In this document: in pieces, positions 44,800 through 58,400 of the stretch
Layout of the letters: the number at the start of each line of letters is the position of its first letter
Numbering within the stretch: the stretch's first letter is position 1
Origin: Streblospio benedicti
Lineage: Eukaryota; Annelida; Polychaeta; Spionida; Spionidae
NCBI GenBank assembly: GCA_019095985.1
Contig: CM032661.1
Span: 10,750,569 to 10,814,568, forward strand
Length of the DNA: 64,000 nucleotides
Reading direction: 5' to 3'
Notes under the pieces: model-generated
The model's database searches: none
Seen by the model: the letters and a program-made list of their open reading frames with translations, nothing else
What the model was told of the DNA's origin: nothing
Position numbers and translations under genes: made by a program

Positions 44800-45410
44800 T
44801 CTCAAATTGCCTGAGAGTAGAAGTAGAAGTAGAAGTGAAAAGGCGGATAGAGATAGCAAGGTCCAGCTTCATAAAGATGAGAGATGTTCTGGCAAGTAGA
44901 AAGGTGAGGTTAAAAACAAGAAAGAGACTAGTGAGATGGTATGTGTTGTCCACATTACTCTATGCAGCAGAGACCTGGACCATAAACAAAGAAGTAGAAA
45001 AACGAATCAATGCTTTTGAAATGTGGCTATTTCACAAAATGCTCCGCATTTCGTATCAAGATCACATCACTAATGAAGAGGTGCTGAGAAGAGTACGAAG
45101 AGAACCCTTCTACAAAACCATCAAGAGGTCAATGAGAAATGTACTTTGACAAAATGAACCCTTCTGCAAAACCATCAAGAAGGAATGATGGATCAGGAAT
45201 GATGGTCTGGCGACATCTACTGGAGGGAAGAGTGGAAGGTGCCCGACAAAAGGGAAGACCAAGGAGACAGTGGACCACTGACATCTTAGAGTGGCTGGGT
45301 GTCCGGAATTGAGAAGCTGTGAGGACAGCTCAATGTAGAAAGAAGTGGCAGACCATGACATCCAAAGTCCGTGAGGACACGGAACCCACTAGGTACTAGG
45401 TAGGTATCTC
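44800..45410 (+). pseudogene. RTE-like LINE 3' end
   Basis: The open frame 44835-45149 reads RIEIARSSFIKMRDVLASRK, LLYAAETWTINKEVEKRINA and FEMWLFHKMLRISYQDHIT, the C-terminal RT region typical of RTE-type LINEs. After a local repeat and frame change, GRVEGARQKGRPRRQW continues the same family (45223-45275). The 3' tail GGTACTAGGTAGG follows near 45400. 5'-truncated and dead. Confidence 0.85.
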
Positions 45411-45534
45411 AAATTGATTATTTGCCTGGAGATTTTTATTTACTTTCCTCTGCTGATATCATGCAGGGAATTAGCAGCACAATACAAAAGACAAGAGACT
45501 AAGTCTAATCACAACGGACAAAGAGGTAGCATAA

Positions 45535-46592
45535 GCATATGGTTTCAGTCTTACTTGTCAGACAGGCACCAAATGATATGATTCAGGCAGTCACATGTGA
45601 TCTTTTTCTGTATGCTGATGACTCTGCTTTAGTTGTCAGTGGGACGGACCCAAGACAGATTGAAATAACATTGGCAGAAAATTTAAAATCACTTAGCTAT
45701 TGGTTGGAAGAAAATAAACTATCTTTACATTTGGGGAAAACGGAAAGTATTTTGTTTGCTACTAAAAAGAAATTGAGTAAATGCAATAGATTGAATATAA
45801 TGTGCAATGACAAAGAAATTGAGTCAAAAAACAGTATAAAATATTTAGGTGTTACTTTTGATCAGGATTTTAGTGGTTTGTCTATGGCTAACTTAATTTT
45901 GAAAAAAATAAATGTTAAATTGAAATTTTTGTATAGAAATAATATGTATTTTGGGTTTGAAGAGAGAAAACTATTAGTTTCTACTTAATAGTACAATCTA
46001 ATTTTGATTATGGCGTCAACAGCTGGTTTAGAGGGTTGCCCCAAAAAGTGAAAACAAGATTTCAAACAACACAAAATAGGCTTATTATGTGATGTTAAAC
46101 TTGTGAGTCATTCATACAATACTAGGAAGAAAGAGTTGTCGTACATTGTACCAAAAGTTAAGTCCCATGGACAGAAAACGTTTAAATATTGTAGGATTAA
46201 ATATTGGAATAGTCTGCCTCTACCAATACGAAAAGTCAAACTGTTTGGTGTCTTTTGAATCAAAATGTAAGAAATATTATATGGACCATTTTATAAAAGA
46301 GTAATAAGAATATATTTGTTAAAAGCTTAATCATTAGTAATGTAATTATTATGTTCTATGGCACCAATTCTAGTCAGTTGTTTTTCCATGTTTTCACTGA
46401 GGTCCACTATGGAAATAAGACTCTCCATTTTAAATGGATATCTTTTTAGTGCTTCTTGTTTGTCACATGGTTCATTTTTTTTCTCTATTCAATTTTACTT
46501 CTATTTATATTTTTACTTATTTGTAATCTTTTATTTACTTTGTAATTAATATGCCTGTGATAAACGAAATAAATCAAATCAAATCAAAATAA
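45535..46592 (+). pseudogene. LINE 3' half with YADD box and ATCAA tail
   Basis: The frame 45539-45988 reads LFLYADDSALVVSG (catalytic box), WLEENKLSLHLGKTESILF and SIKYLGVTFDQD. It stops at 45988. Further text in other frames (FDYGVNSWFRGLP, SYNTRKKELSYIVPKVKSHG, YWNSLPLPI) gives the usual C-terminus. The 3' end is a (AAATC)n-type tail at 46560-46592. The 5' part is missing, as in most LINE copies. Confidence 0.88.
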
Positions 46593-47786
46593 GTATACGC
46601 ACTGTACGCACGTGCGTACCTTTTTGAAAAACCACCATAATTTTTGGGGGACCTACCTTTATGTGGCAATATATGTTTGTTTGTTTTTAATTAGAAAAAA
46701 GTCACTCAAACTGTCCATTGTGTACAAACAGTGTGTTACTTTAAACAATTAGAGCTAATTACCCTCATTGTGTAATGATTGTGTAACCCAGGTGCAAGCT
46801 AACACTTGAACAGTTAAGGCTGGCCTTATAGATAATTAATTACCTCATTAAGGTTAATACGTTGCTTTGAAGTTGCTTTGAAGATGGTCTAACCAATGTT
46901 TTGACTAGTCTCTCTGTAAGTTATGGGTTACTATGCTGTGATTTAGAATGTTGTTCTCACACTTGGAACAGTTGAAGTTCTAATAATTAATTATCTTAAC
47001 TAAAGAAGGTGGCGGCCTTGAAGTTGCTTTACACATTAACCAATGTTTTGGCAACAATTACATGCAAGTAACACATAAGTAATTCAGTGTTGAGGTTTGG
47101 TGAGTTATTGTTTTAAGATGCTTGTGTGAGAACACTATTGTACACTAAAAATAAAATGAGCCGAAAAAAATGTCTCAACTTATTCTTAGTAGAAAAAATT
47201 CTATTAACAACTTAATAATGATAAGAGGGAAATTAATGATACTAATGTCATTTAAATGCGACAAATGTCGCGAATTGACATCGTGGTGCAATTTTTGCGT
47301 ATCTTTTTAAAAAGTCTGGCTACCCCCCTGACAACAGAATCTTCCTTACCTTTTGCCCGTTAATGCTTCCGGCTAAATGGTTTTGTTTGACAATCACAGA
47401 CTGATGTCTGAAAATTTGATTTCATGGATTTGCAGTTTTCTTGAAACATTCTTTTCAGAAGTATATTATGCATGTTTATACACTCATTGTAATTAATAAT
47501 AGATACTTTCTAAAGTATTAGGAAATGTTGTATTGTTGATATTACGCCCATAGGATGGCATTCTGGTTAGTATTAGGCAGTCTTGGTTTGACAGTGTGAA
47601 ATGTGTGATTGTCAAAAATTGATGTCCTTGCTATCAGTCGAATGCCCTCTCTGAATTGGATTTTTAGGCACTAAAAATTCGACCTATACGTGGTCACAGA
47701 TGGAAGTTCACACCAATGATGAATTTCGCACTTTAAATCAGCGTGCAAAACACCATCATTTTTGTATGTCTGATAAGGTATGGTAT
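46593..47786. other. Non-coding; degenerate tandem duplication
   Basis: About 46800-46905 and 46955-47060 share CACTTG(G)AACAGTT, ATAATTAATTA-CT and AACCAATGTTTTG blocks in order, an old duplication with a period near 155 bp. Otherwise no frame or element is recognised. Confidence 0.45.
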
Positions 47787-48482
47787 ACTTTTTACCCACA
47801 GAAGTGCCGGGTCCTACGAATAAATAGGAAGAGATCACCACTGAACACCACCTATGTACTACACGGACATGTCCTTGAAACAGTGACGGAGGCAAAATAC
47901 CTAGGGGTACTTTTTACTGACGACCTCAAGTGGAAACGACACATATCAAGCATTACAGCCAAGGCCAATAGAACACTGGGCTTCCTAAGGCGGAACCTGA
48001 AGATAAATTCCCCCGCACTGAAAACCACAGCATACAGAACCCTAGTGCGTCCCCTGGTAGAGTGTTCTGCATGTGTCTGGGATCCATACACTGACCAGGA
48101 CATCAAAGAGGTGGAGCAAGTTCAAAGGCGTGCAGCGAGGTTTGTCCTGAACCGTCAACACAACCTCTCCAGTGAAAGTGAGATGCTGCAAGATCTTCGA
48201 TGGACATCACTTGAGGAGAGAAGATGTCAGTGTCGGCTCCACATGCTATACAAGATCCAGCACAACATCGTCGCCATTGATATGGAAAATTACCTAACTA
48301 GACTACACAGAGCCTCAAACAGACTAAACAACCACCAGTGCTTCCAAATACCATCCTCCTCAAAGGACTATCACAAATACTCCATCTTCCCACGCACAAT
48401 TAGAGATTGGAACTCGTTGCCGTCAAACACAGTCATGGCACCATCACTAGAGGTGTTCAAGTCTCTGGTTGCTGGACACTAA
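47787..48482 (+). pseudogene. Jockey/CR1-like LINE reverse transcriptase C-terminus, open frame
   Basis: The frame reads FYPQKCRVLRINRKRSPLNT, TEAKYLGVLFTDDLKWKRHI, KANRTLGFLRRNLKINSP, DIKEVEQVQRRAARFVLNRQ and FPRTIRDWNSLPSNTV before a stop at 48482. These blocks follow the catalytic box in this LINE group. The family-like text starts at about 47787, so the copy is 5'-truncated there; earlier residues of the open frame are flank. It is uninterrupted over 230 codons, so probably younger than the other LINE pieces. Confidence 0.9.
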
Positions 48483-48649
48483 GCACCCAGCATGTTTTTA
48501 TCCTACACCATGTAAAATACTATACCTTAGTTTGTTTTTATCCATGCGCAACACACCTCACTTGCATAATCTTCAGGTTTGAAGGAGCGAGTTATATGGA
48601 AGAAGAAGACGCTCTGATAGGAATCAGTTGCTGCTTTTGGATATGAATT

Positions 48650-49440
48650 ATTTCCTGACTTGTTCAGGTTCCTTATGCTTTGATCTCGCTTTGGGGCTTT
48701 GATAAGCTTTTTTATGCTCTGATGCGATTATGACGCTTTAAATCAGGCACTGTCATGATTATCTAGCTCTGTTGTGCATTGATATGATCTGTTAAGCTCT
48801 GTCATACATTGAACAACAGACTGACAACACTTTTACACTAAAAAACCTTGATGGACCCCTGGGGCAGGGTCAATTTTACCCCGAAGGACAGGTATCAAGT
48901 AAGGAATGATGATCATATAGACATACAACTTCTATGACAAAATGATGAAATTTGAATGAAAAATAAAGAAACTACAATGTATTGTGCAAATATGAATTGT
49001 TGACAGACAGACGACAGACGACGGACGAAAGGTGATCACAAAAGCTCACCATGTCTACGACAGGTGAGCTACATTGTGTAAAAAAGTCAAGATCACCGTT
49101 TTCATGCCGCTTTTGATCCAGAGTCTATATAAGAAAGACTATAGACAGGGTTCCTGCTTTGAACCAAGCTCTTTGAACCAAGTTTTCCTATTTTTGAGTC
49201 AAGATTTTCTGAGCTTTGTTACGCTTTGCTAAGCTATGATATCCTTTCATCAATTCGCGACAGAGCTCCAAACACTTTTAAACAGTTAAAAATGTTTTGG
49301 CGCTCTTGACAAAATGTCCTGCTATACTAAAAGCTTTCCCATGATCTATCATGGCCCTGACGCTCTAATCAAGCTTTGATATGCTTTTGTGCCATCTGCA
49401 TGCCGCTAAAGCCCTATCAAATCGCCGTTGGTGTGAACGT
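48650..49440 (+). mobile_element. Helentron-like cassette between degenerate GCTCTGAT arrays
   Basis: 48828-49073 matches 7415-7602 and adds GACAGACAGACGACAGACG just before the hairpin (AAAGCTCACC...GGTGAGCT). That is the GACGG-type microsatellite plus hairpin end of bivalve Helentron-like elements. Both sides (48650-48825 and 49090-49440) hold imperfect TATGCTTTGAT / AAGCTCTG units, a decayed minisatellite. Confidence 0.5.
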
Positions 49441-49724
49441 AGTATTATATTACATAATTAAGCGAAATCTCGTTTCGTCTTAACACGAGATGCGGAAGCA
49501 GCCTCGTTTTCGTCAGTAGAAGCTTCCTTCTCGTTCGAGTCAGACTTATTTCTAATAACTCCCAATTTTCACGTTTTTCACACACGGATTACCTTCTTAC
49601 ACGTATTTGTTAAATTTGGCATACATATATATGCCCAATGCAGTTTCATGCATTGATACGCCTATTGCATTGTTTATCGGGAGTTATTCATGGCAATTGT
49701 ATTTGCTTGTTAGCAATGCCTACT

Positions 49725-50202
49725 ATTGCCACACATGGTCAGCACGTGGACTGGCTTTTCAGTTTTTCATGCGCAGGGCGCCTATTACATCGAGCTCACA
49801 TGGTGTTTCTTTATATTTCCAGAATGGAGAATACGGACAACACTCCTACACGGTCTGGAGAAACATCTGCCCCCCCCCCCCCCATTAGAGGGGCCTTTCT
49901 CACGCCTCATACCTGTAACTTTGGCAACAACTGGTGCCGAAGGCGAAGCCACTAAACCTAGTCCTAGAGTCATACCACTTGTTTCGGATGTGGACACTAA
50001 AATAGCCAAACTCGAGGCTCTAATACTTGCTCAGCATGAGCAGTTTGAGAAAATGTGGGGCGTACTCAATAAACTTGTGCCACCAAACGCTACACCTAGC
50101 CATACGAGCACAGGTCATGAGGGCCTTAATGAGCATGATATTTCATCAGATGAGGATGAACAAAACCAATCGGTTACTTCTGAAGCTCATACACCTCAAC
50201 CT
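49725..50202 (+). other. Retroelement-like coding fragment cut by the assembly gap
   Basis: A plus-strand coding-like stretch with SDVDTKIAKLEALILAQHEQ, a likely short coiled coil, then an acidic NEHDISSDEDEQNQS segment running into the Ns. Composition resembles the N-terminal, gag-like part of DIRS or Ty3 elements, but no motif proves it. A run of C (about 49870-49885) lies within it. Confidence 0.35.
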
Positions 50203-50302
50203 NNNNNNNNNNNNNNNNNNNNNNNNNNNNNNNNNNNNNNNNNNNNNNNNNNNNNNNNNNNNNNNNNNNNNNNNNNNNNNNNNNNNNNNNNNNNNNNNNN
50301 NN
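50203..50302. other. Assembly gap, 100 N
   Basis: Exactly 100 N, the usual placeholder for a gap of unknown size. Order and orientation across it depend on scaffolding. Confidence 0.99.
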
Positions 50303-51229
50303 CCAATGATACAGAATGATGACAAGCAGAAGAAAAACTAAGGTTACAATATGTATACTGAATTGAATGTTTGAACAGCATCAGGTGCTCTCATTATTGT
50401 TGGGTTTTTATGTTGTAACTGCTGGTGATAGGTTGGTTGAAAAGATAAATTTGAATCAATTTTGTTTTCTGATATCAATACTAGCTTACCAAAAAGATAT
50501 ATTTTAAACTTGTATTTATGACAGACAATTTGCTTCATATAATCAGAAATTGTTTTTATATTTTTGGATGTTTTTTCTCTGATGAGGAATTTATTCCAAA
50601 GTACTTAGCTAATAAATTCTAGAAAATGTAATTCAAGGGTACAATATGGCATCTTGATTGCAATGATAAATCTGATGAAACAGACTGTTTTGAATTCAGT
50701 AAGAGTGGGTACACTGCAGCATGGCGTTTGTAAAATATGAACAACACATACACTGTATTTGTGGACTATATAATTACATGATGCCCCTTGGTTTTGCAAT
50801 GTATTTGAATTTTCCTAGAGACATGGTGATGCAGAAGTGAATTACATGACATATTTACCTTTTATGCCACATAAATAGTACTTCCTGAGCCACTTGAATA
50901 AATACATTTTATCTATTTTGAGTCTTCCACCTCTTCATAATTAATCATTTAATTGTACAGGTTTCATGAAATGTACCCAAAAGATCATGCTTGCAGCAGC
51001 TAATATCTCCTTAATAACAAATTGGTCTATTATTTTGAGTGCACTATAATTGCTATCTTTAGTTTGTCCAGTATTGCTTTATTCCCATAGGTTTTCCCCC
51101 ATAACTTTCTTCAATCTTAACCGAATTTCATAAAAACTTTCCTCGTTTGCTGCAGAGTCAAAAAAAGAACTTGCTCAGAGTGCAGTATTAGTCTAGTTGC
51201 CAAGTTAGGGTACCCAGAAATTGTGACTA
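50303..51229. other. AT-rich sequence, nothing recognised
   Basis: No frame with family likeness on either strand; no strong repeat seen. Confidence 0.4.
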
Positions 51230-51905
51230 CTGTAAGGTTTTATGGTTGATTTGCATTCTATATGGTCTAGCGATGAAATTTAGCCACGTTGCCCAAATTT
51301 AGTCCTTTGGGCAATTTTGCTAATTTACATAATTTATGCGTAAAATGGCAAAATTTGATATAAAGCCCAATATGGCCACTGGCATGTATCTATAATAGAA
51401 TGTTATGGTTTAATTGCAACCCTACATGGTAGGCAAGTGAATTTTAAGCCTGATTTTACAATCACATGTTATGTATAATAATTATGTACAATTATGCATA
51501 CTTTTTGCAAATTTATGCGTAAATAACCAAAAATAACCTAATGTATCCACCAATATGGCCATTGAAATGTCGCTGGAGAAGGATTTGATGATTGATATAC
51601 ATTCAATGTGATTTCACCAGAGTATCTAACACTTGTTGAGAAAGTTATAGAGCTTCCATGTTTTCTATATTTCATAATTTATGCCTAAATGATATGCATA
51701 AATGATATGCGTAAAATAGCAAAATTTAATGTAAAGCCGAATATGACAACTGGCAAGCATCTGAAATATAATGTTATGGTTTATTTCCACTCATTAAGGT
51801 AAGCAAGTGAAGTTTACACTGATTTGCAAAAAGATTTGCATTTACTTATTGTTCATAGTTTGCATAATTTATACATAATTTATGCATTAAATTACAAATT
51901 TTTGC
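51230..51905 (+). repeat. AT-rich tandem duplication, period about 365 bp
   Basis: ATGCGTAAAATGGCAAAATT...AATGTTATGGTTTA at 51337-51412 recurs in the same order at 51708-51783 (ATGCGTAAAATAGCAAAATT). Many TTTATGCATAA-like motifs continue to about 52040. Confidence 0.6.
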
Positions 51906-52289
51906 TTTATTTCACATTACTGTGACAGTGAAATGCTCCAACAAATTGTTTATGCTGCATATGCACTTTATCTGTTTTATAGATATATCTAAAGCAAACA
52001 TGCAATAAGTTGCAGTCTTATTTATCTTTTATATTTGCATAATTTATGCAGAATATAGACAAAACCACCATCTTGTGTCAAAGTGAGAGTTCTAGGATGA
52101 ATAAGACTATTACATATAGTCTCACATGAATTGTACAAAAAAGACAGGATTATATGTGCCAATAAAACAGATTTATATTTCTAACCACATAATAATACTT
52201 TTATGATAGTTTATAACTTCATTTTCATAAAAGAAAATGGATCAAATAATTAATAAGAAGTCTGTAATGCAGCTTGTATCATCGCTTTT

Positions 52290-52405
52290 TATCTTCAATC
52301 TAATTGGGGTCATCTTTCTCATCACTAGGACTTTCTGTTTCATCCTCCGTGCTCTCTGTATGAGGATTTTGACACTTGTCACCGGCTCCACATTCACAGT
52401 AGTCA
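52290..52405 (-). other. Short Cys-rich reading at the copy B border, uncertain
   Basis: The minus strand reads HALDYCECGAGDKCQNPHTE and then an acidic tail before a stop. The C-x-C...C-x-NPHT pattern resembles Cys-rich tails of some host and transposon proteins. It is bounded upstream by a stop and by the change to GC-rich copy B sequence. It could be a last exon or a remnant; evidence is weak. Confidence 0.2.
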
Positions 52406-55400
52406 AGTGCATGCCGTCATTGCCTGCCCCCGCAAATCCCCGCCGCCCACGCTCGTGGACGGAGTGTGACCCGGGAACATGGAAACAATGCTCATCTTCC
52501 TGCAAAACTGGGGCGTGAGGGTCCCAGAGTGCAAACTGCATCAAGTACAAAGTGTTGCACGAAAACGAAGACTTCAGCGATGCGGTCCGGTGGTCTAGAC
52601 ATCCAACGGCCGGGCACAGAGACAAAAACTTTACCTGTAGAGCCCGATAGTGGTGCATCTTCAGGGGGTGAGGCGGTGATGGTTGAGTCACGGAAGACCC
52701 TTTGAGGGACCATGGACGGAAGTTGTCACACCATGGCTTGCTTAATGCATTCTCATCAACCCGAGTAGTACAATATTGGCGATAAAAACACCAGATATCC
52801 ATGCCCTACCCTACCAGGGTGGCCCGCGGCGCAGCCTCAGGGACTCCGCAGGGGGTTGATGTATTGGTGCCACCAACAACACGAACAAGACAACACCCGT
52901 GGAATAATCGTTGTTCCGTCGGGCTAGCCTGTTATTCAGCCATCGGGTTGATCTGTGAGGGTGCGGGGACCGATAACTGTCTGAATACACGTGCTACGTC
53001 ACAGCCTACTACCAAGCTGCGTGTACCATGAGATGAAGGATCGCCTAACGGCACTCAAACCCACAACGCCTCGCTGCAGAGGGCTGGGGAGAGTCGCTGG
53101 ACGCTGAAGGAACCTGTCATCTGGACATCATCGTTGATAGAGAGTCCCTCCCGATAGAGGTCTGTGTGGGGAAGTTAGAGTCTCTGGACCTACTTCTCAG
53201 CATGGGCTGGCTATGTATGTATGGAGTGGAGCTGGACTACAAAGCACGCACGATCGAGGTCGGATTGTATGAATCTGAGCTTGGTAGAATGCTGTCAGCA
53301 CGAAGTAACGACCTGGTGAGCTTGGACAGAACCGTGCTCATTCGACGTGCGCATTTGACCGCGGGGAGTCCAACGCATTGCCTGTCACGTCAGCAGTGTC
53401 GCAAGAGTGAGTCGTCCGTGACGATGGCAGAAAATCTCTCACGATAGAGAACCAGGGTACTTTGTACCGAAAGAAAAAGAATTTTTAAGCGGGGCTCATA
53501 GTAGCCAAAATCACCGACCAACCAACTCAAGAAAAGACACGCCTGAACGACTCCAACCAACCTTCAGAGGTAGATTACAGTCCTCCTGCTTGGAAAATAT
53601 GGCAGATACCCATCCACGTGGCAAGCGTCAACACTGTGAAATCCAAGCACGGGAGCGGGTGGACCAGCCAGCAACTTATTCCGGAAAGAGAAGGTCCCAA
53701 ATCACCTGCAGGCCACAGGTGATTGTTTGTTGTACTACACTGACAGAGAGATTTCGGAGTTTAGATTGCCGGCTGGACCTCCTATCAAAGAGCTGTGGGT
53801 GAATGAACCAGAGTATCTGAGATGTAGGCTTCCGGCTGAAGGTGAGTTGACGTCAAACGAGGCCCGCAAGTTGGGGGCACTGGTGATGCAGTAATTGCAG
53901 TTTCAAGACATCTTTGTTCGTCTGGGGGAAACCCTGGGCTATACGGAGATGATTCGTCACAAGATTGACGCTGGATATGCCGCGCCGATCAAACAAAACT
54001 ACTACCGTCGTTTTCAAAAAGAGCGTGAGTATGTAGATACCAAGTTCACAAAGAGGGGTGTGGCATTTGTCTGCACATAAAACAGGCAGGTCGCATCTCA
54101 AACCACCACAAGAACATCTTAGAGAAGATCTCACTGCTCTACTACCCTCGTCCAGACACTGACTTTCACCTACGTGTGGATGCCAGTCTGTTTGCGATAG
54201 GGGGTCTGTGAGAACAGGAGCAAGATGGCAGAGTTGTACCGCCGGTGGTATAAACCCGGGAAAATACAGCACGTTGTGGGGAAGTGGAATGAGGTGGCAG
54301 AAGCGCTTTCGTGGAAGCGCGAAGCTTATCCTGACTTGCAAACTGTTTTCGTGAATAGGAAGCCTTGCGAGTTAGGTAAGTGTCCCGACTGCTTCTTTCA
54401 CGAAATCACCACAATGTAGAGACACAGATTCAGACGATTTGGATGATAACACTGCCGAAATGGGCTGCACACTTCGTTTGACACGCTACAACGCACCCGA
54501 CGCAGTGGCGCAACACAATGCACCTGACACAAACTCAAATGATGATGGAGAACAACCTGAACTGGTAGATGGCATTGATTTCAATGCTTATCTCACCAGA
54601 CAACTGCACAACATCCCCAAACACGAACCCCTAGACTCCCGCAAGGCAGAAGCCGAGTTTGCTGCTATACTTGCAGTGGAGGCGAACGGGATGCGACAAT
54701 CGGCGCGATTGGCAGGAAGTGCCGTGGCGCCGCCTTTGTGCCGAATCTAGTCGTCCAGGGTGGACAAAAGTACTACATGATGAAGAAGACAACAAGCCTG
54801 GGGGAGAGATCATTATTGGCCAACCCGTGGCTGACGAAGAAACTCAATGTGCCAACATTCTTGCCAGCTTTACAGCAGCAGAATGGCGTGAAGCACAGGC
54901 AACTAACCCCTGCCTGCGACGCGTCATCGAGCTGAAACAGCAGTGGAGAGAGCATGCTGATGAGGCTGCCCACAAACAAGACCATCACTCGCAGGCTGCC
55001 GCGACTCGCAGACTGCGGTTCGTGCCAGAGCAACGAGGGAGCGCATGGATCGTATCCGCGATGTGGCCGGAGTGGCGCGAGGGTTTGAGGGCATTGAATA
55101 TCGATGAAAGAAACAACTGGTATAAGATGTTGCTGTATGTATATATGGCATATAATGCGACCCCATACGCAACAACAGGGTTTACTCCGCAGCGGCTGTT
55201 TTACAGTCAATGCGCGGACACCCTGCTCCCTATTGATCCCACGCTAAATTGTGACAAAAGTCATTCCGGGAGTGGTTTGCATTGCGCGAGAAGCTCGCAG
55301 GCCCCAAAGTTTGGCATGGGTAGTTCGCATCGCGAAACTTTCCCGCTGGGGCTACTTTTATGGATGACTCATGCTTTGATCACGTGGAAAAGCTCCCTGA

Positions 55401-58400
55401 TTGGTTGAACCAGTAGCAATAGAGCACTGTATCGCCAAATACAGTATTCCAGTCAGTTGTTGCCTGGTAATTGTAGAAGTAAGGTGTGTTTCTCGTAAAC
55501 ACTGCTTTTGCAATTCTTGTGACAAGTTTCCCACTGTTTGCGTGTTTTCAGGTGATTTTCAAGTGTTTCCAATTGCCGAGTGTGTACCTACGTCTTCCAG
55601 AGAGTGTTTTAGCTCGTCTGGAGTGAAAGAGAGAAGATTTGTATGACTTTTTCGCAAAGTTCAAAACGACATCGTACAGCGAGCTTCACGTGGCCCCGTC
55701 AAAGTGAGGCTGGCTGGTCGAGTCGAACAGCGAGCTTCACGTGGCCCCATCAAAGTGAGGCTGGCTGGTCGAGTCGTACAGTGGGGATATGTGAGCCATC
55801 ATGGCTGACATTGGGCCCCATGAAGGAAGCAGGTGGTGGGGGCTACGACCCATATGGATCAACGGGAGGTCATTGCTGATCACGCTGGTGATGGTAATGT
55901 CCCTCCTAACGCTGAGGAAGCAGGTGGTGAGGGTTCTCGGGTTCTAACCCCTATGGATCAACGGGAGGTCATTGCTGATCACGCTGGTGATGGTGATGTC
56001 CCTCCTAATGCGGATTTGAAGAGTGAGCTACGACAGCGTGACGAGGAGGACTCGGTGTTAGCTGGATCCTTACTCGAAGAGATGGATACGACCCCTGCAC
56101 CAGAGACTAAGTCCTGGGCTCAACAAGTTGAGTAGTAGGAGGCGAGGTCTGCGTTGGCCCCGTCTTTTGCACCTGAGACTAAGTCCTGGGCTCAGCAGGT
56201 TGAAGAGGAGGAGGCGAGATCCACGTGGGCCCCGTCTCCTGAAGCGGTAGAAGATGAAGAGGAGGAACAGAGTGTGCGGATGCCGCGTGCACCTTGCCTA
56301 CTCCACAAGCCCACTAACGATGAGTGTGCAAGTCTCCTCATGGGCCTTACACTCACAAGGTGCTCTACCCCGACTGTTATGTCGGTGACAGGCCGGCTGA
56401 AGGGGTGGAGTACCTCGCCGACCATATCACGGGGAAACCTCTGCACAGCTATGTTGTTGAAGACCCTAGCATATGGTGGCACAACCAATCCTAATTGGCT
56501 GGCACAGGCATCGAGGACGGCTCCAGTCAATCGCTACGATCATTCACCGACCAGATGGAGCGCTGTGTCACATGTCGCCAACATGACAGGACACACGGCG
56601 TTTCCTCAACTGCACCCGGAGGTGACTGTCCCAGTGACTCGCCTACCTGTCGACCAGATGGGAAGGGAGTCAGCTCAGTTATTGTATGTTGCTTGGTTGG
56701 AGAGTAGGATGCGGTGCCCAGTCGTCGGGTGTGAGCCTTGGGCCTCACTGGATGCAGAGGACTGTTACCCTCTTCCCCGGCCTAGTGCTATGATACTGCG
56801 CGACCGGGCACATCTTTCATGAAGCAAAGCTGATTGTTCCAGGATGGAACCTTCTGTTGTATGTGGTCTCGTTCCAAGTCAGCGCAAGAGCATATGTACT
56901 CAGGCTTTGAGTGCGTATTGGAGCACTGGGCCCACTTTCATATGAAAGCTGGGAAGTGCTTCTCCGCTCCATGCTGCAGCCCCACGAAGATAGAGGATCT
57001 GCCGAAGACATCACATCATGCATGAACACGGACCGAAGGTGGAGGCCTATCAGAAGAAGCGGCAGGATGACGACGTGCTGCCTGATCCTTATTCTATAAG
57101 GTCGGTGGCACAACAGATGGTCGTAGACTTCATGGGGGTCTACGCCTCAAAGGTGTCGATCGCGAGGCTTGTGGCCAAACGGAAGTGGTTTACCAACACT
57201 GTTCTTTGTCGTGTGAGAGTAGGTCACTTCCTTAGGGAGGTGGACGAAACCCACCAAGGATGGGATAAGGACCAAATCAAGTGTCTTCACACCTGCAGAC
57301 AAGAATACGTGAAATGGATTACTCGGGCTTCCGCTTCCGTGCCACCATCGAAGGCTGCAACTGCTAGGGGGCACCGCAATGCGGCGACATCGCGCCCCGC
57401 CCCACGCAGCGCGACGCAGCAGCTCACTCATAAGCAAGAGACAGCGATTGCAAACGCAATTGCAAACGCAATCTCTTCAAACATAGCGCCGATTGTGAAA
57501 CCCCTGCCTCCACCGACAGGGATCATGATGGCGCTCTTCAAGTCCGTCGGAGTTAAAGGGGTCTGCAGCTGTCTCGATGTTGTCTCCGGGCACACCGAGT
57601 GTTAAGCCAATAGGACCCGTCGCCACTGCAACAAGTTCCTCAGAGTATTCGTCCCACTCTGGGGTACGTGATCGTGAGGACGGCCCGTCTGTGAGCTGCA
57701 AGCAGACCCGTAGTGACTGAGGCAACTCAGCCCAGAGTCGAGGGCCTGTGAGCAAGAAGCCTCACACACACTCATCAACCACCTCAAGACCACCAGCCGC
57801 AAGTGGCGCGAAAGCTTTGCCGAGCGCGAAGCCCAGTGCGTTGAGCTGGAGGCCAAATGCATGGTGATGGAAAAGGAGTTGCGGGACATCCACGCTAAGC
57901 ATGACAACATGACCGTGCAGCTGGACCTGCAACTCAAGACACAGACAGCAAGAGGGGATTGCTACAAGGCCGACTCTGACCATTACCGAAAGGAACACAA
58001 CGATGCCCGGTCTCCCCACGACACCCTCGCAAAGCAGGTCGCGACTCAGACAGCGTGACACCATGGCCGCAAACTTGACGTGACACGAAAGGACCTAATG
58101 CAGCTCCAAGACGACCACGCCACCAAGAGAGCTCCGGCACACCCGAATTCCGCCGGACCAGGTACCTACATAGTTCCATCTGGGGAAGACTCCCCTCAAG
58201 CACCATGCCTCCCGGTCCGAAGTGTTGTGATCTTCTGACTAATATAATTGATTCATCTCAATTATACAACGTCTAATGCCTGGAAACAAGGCTAACCCGC
58301 CATCCAGTTCATAATATTATTGTTTGCCTGAGGCGGGTCTTTGAAACACGTGGCAGCTGTCGGGCTCGACCGGAGTCCCACTATGTGCATGTCTTGCGTC

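Noticed and set aside
43733-47695. CTACGTATAGGTCGA-like text at both ends, as possible TIRs of a 4-kb element
   Set aside because: Match is only about 15 bp and the interval holds several independent LINEs and a palindrome; no target duplication.
52437-52518. Thrombospondin-like reading WTECDPGTWKQCSSSCKTGA
   Set aside because: The disulfide pattern is incomplete, the frame is short and it sits at the edge of copy B; likely chance.
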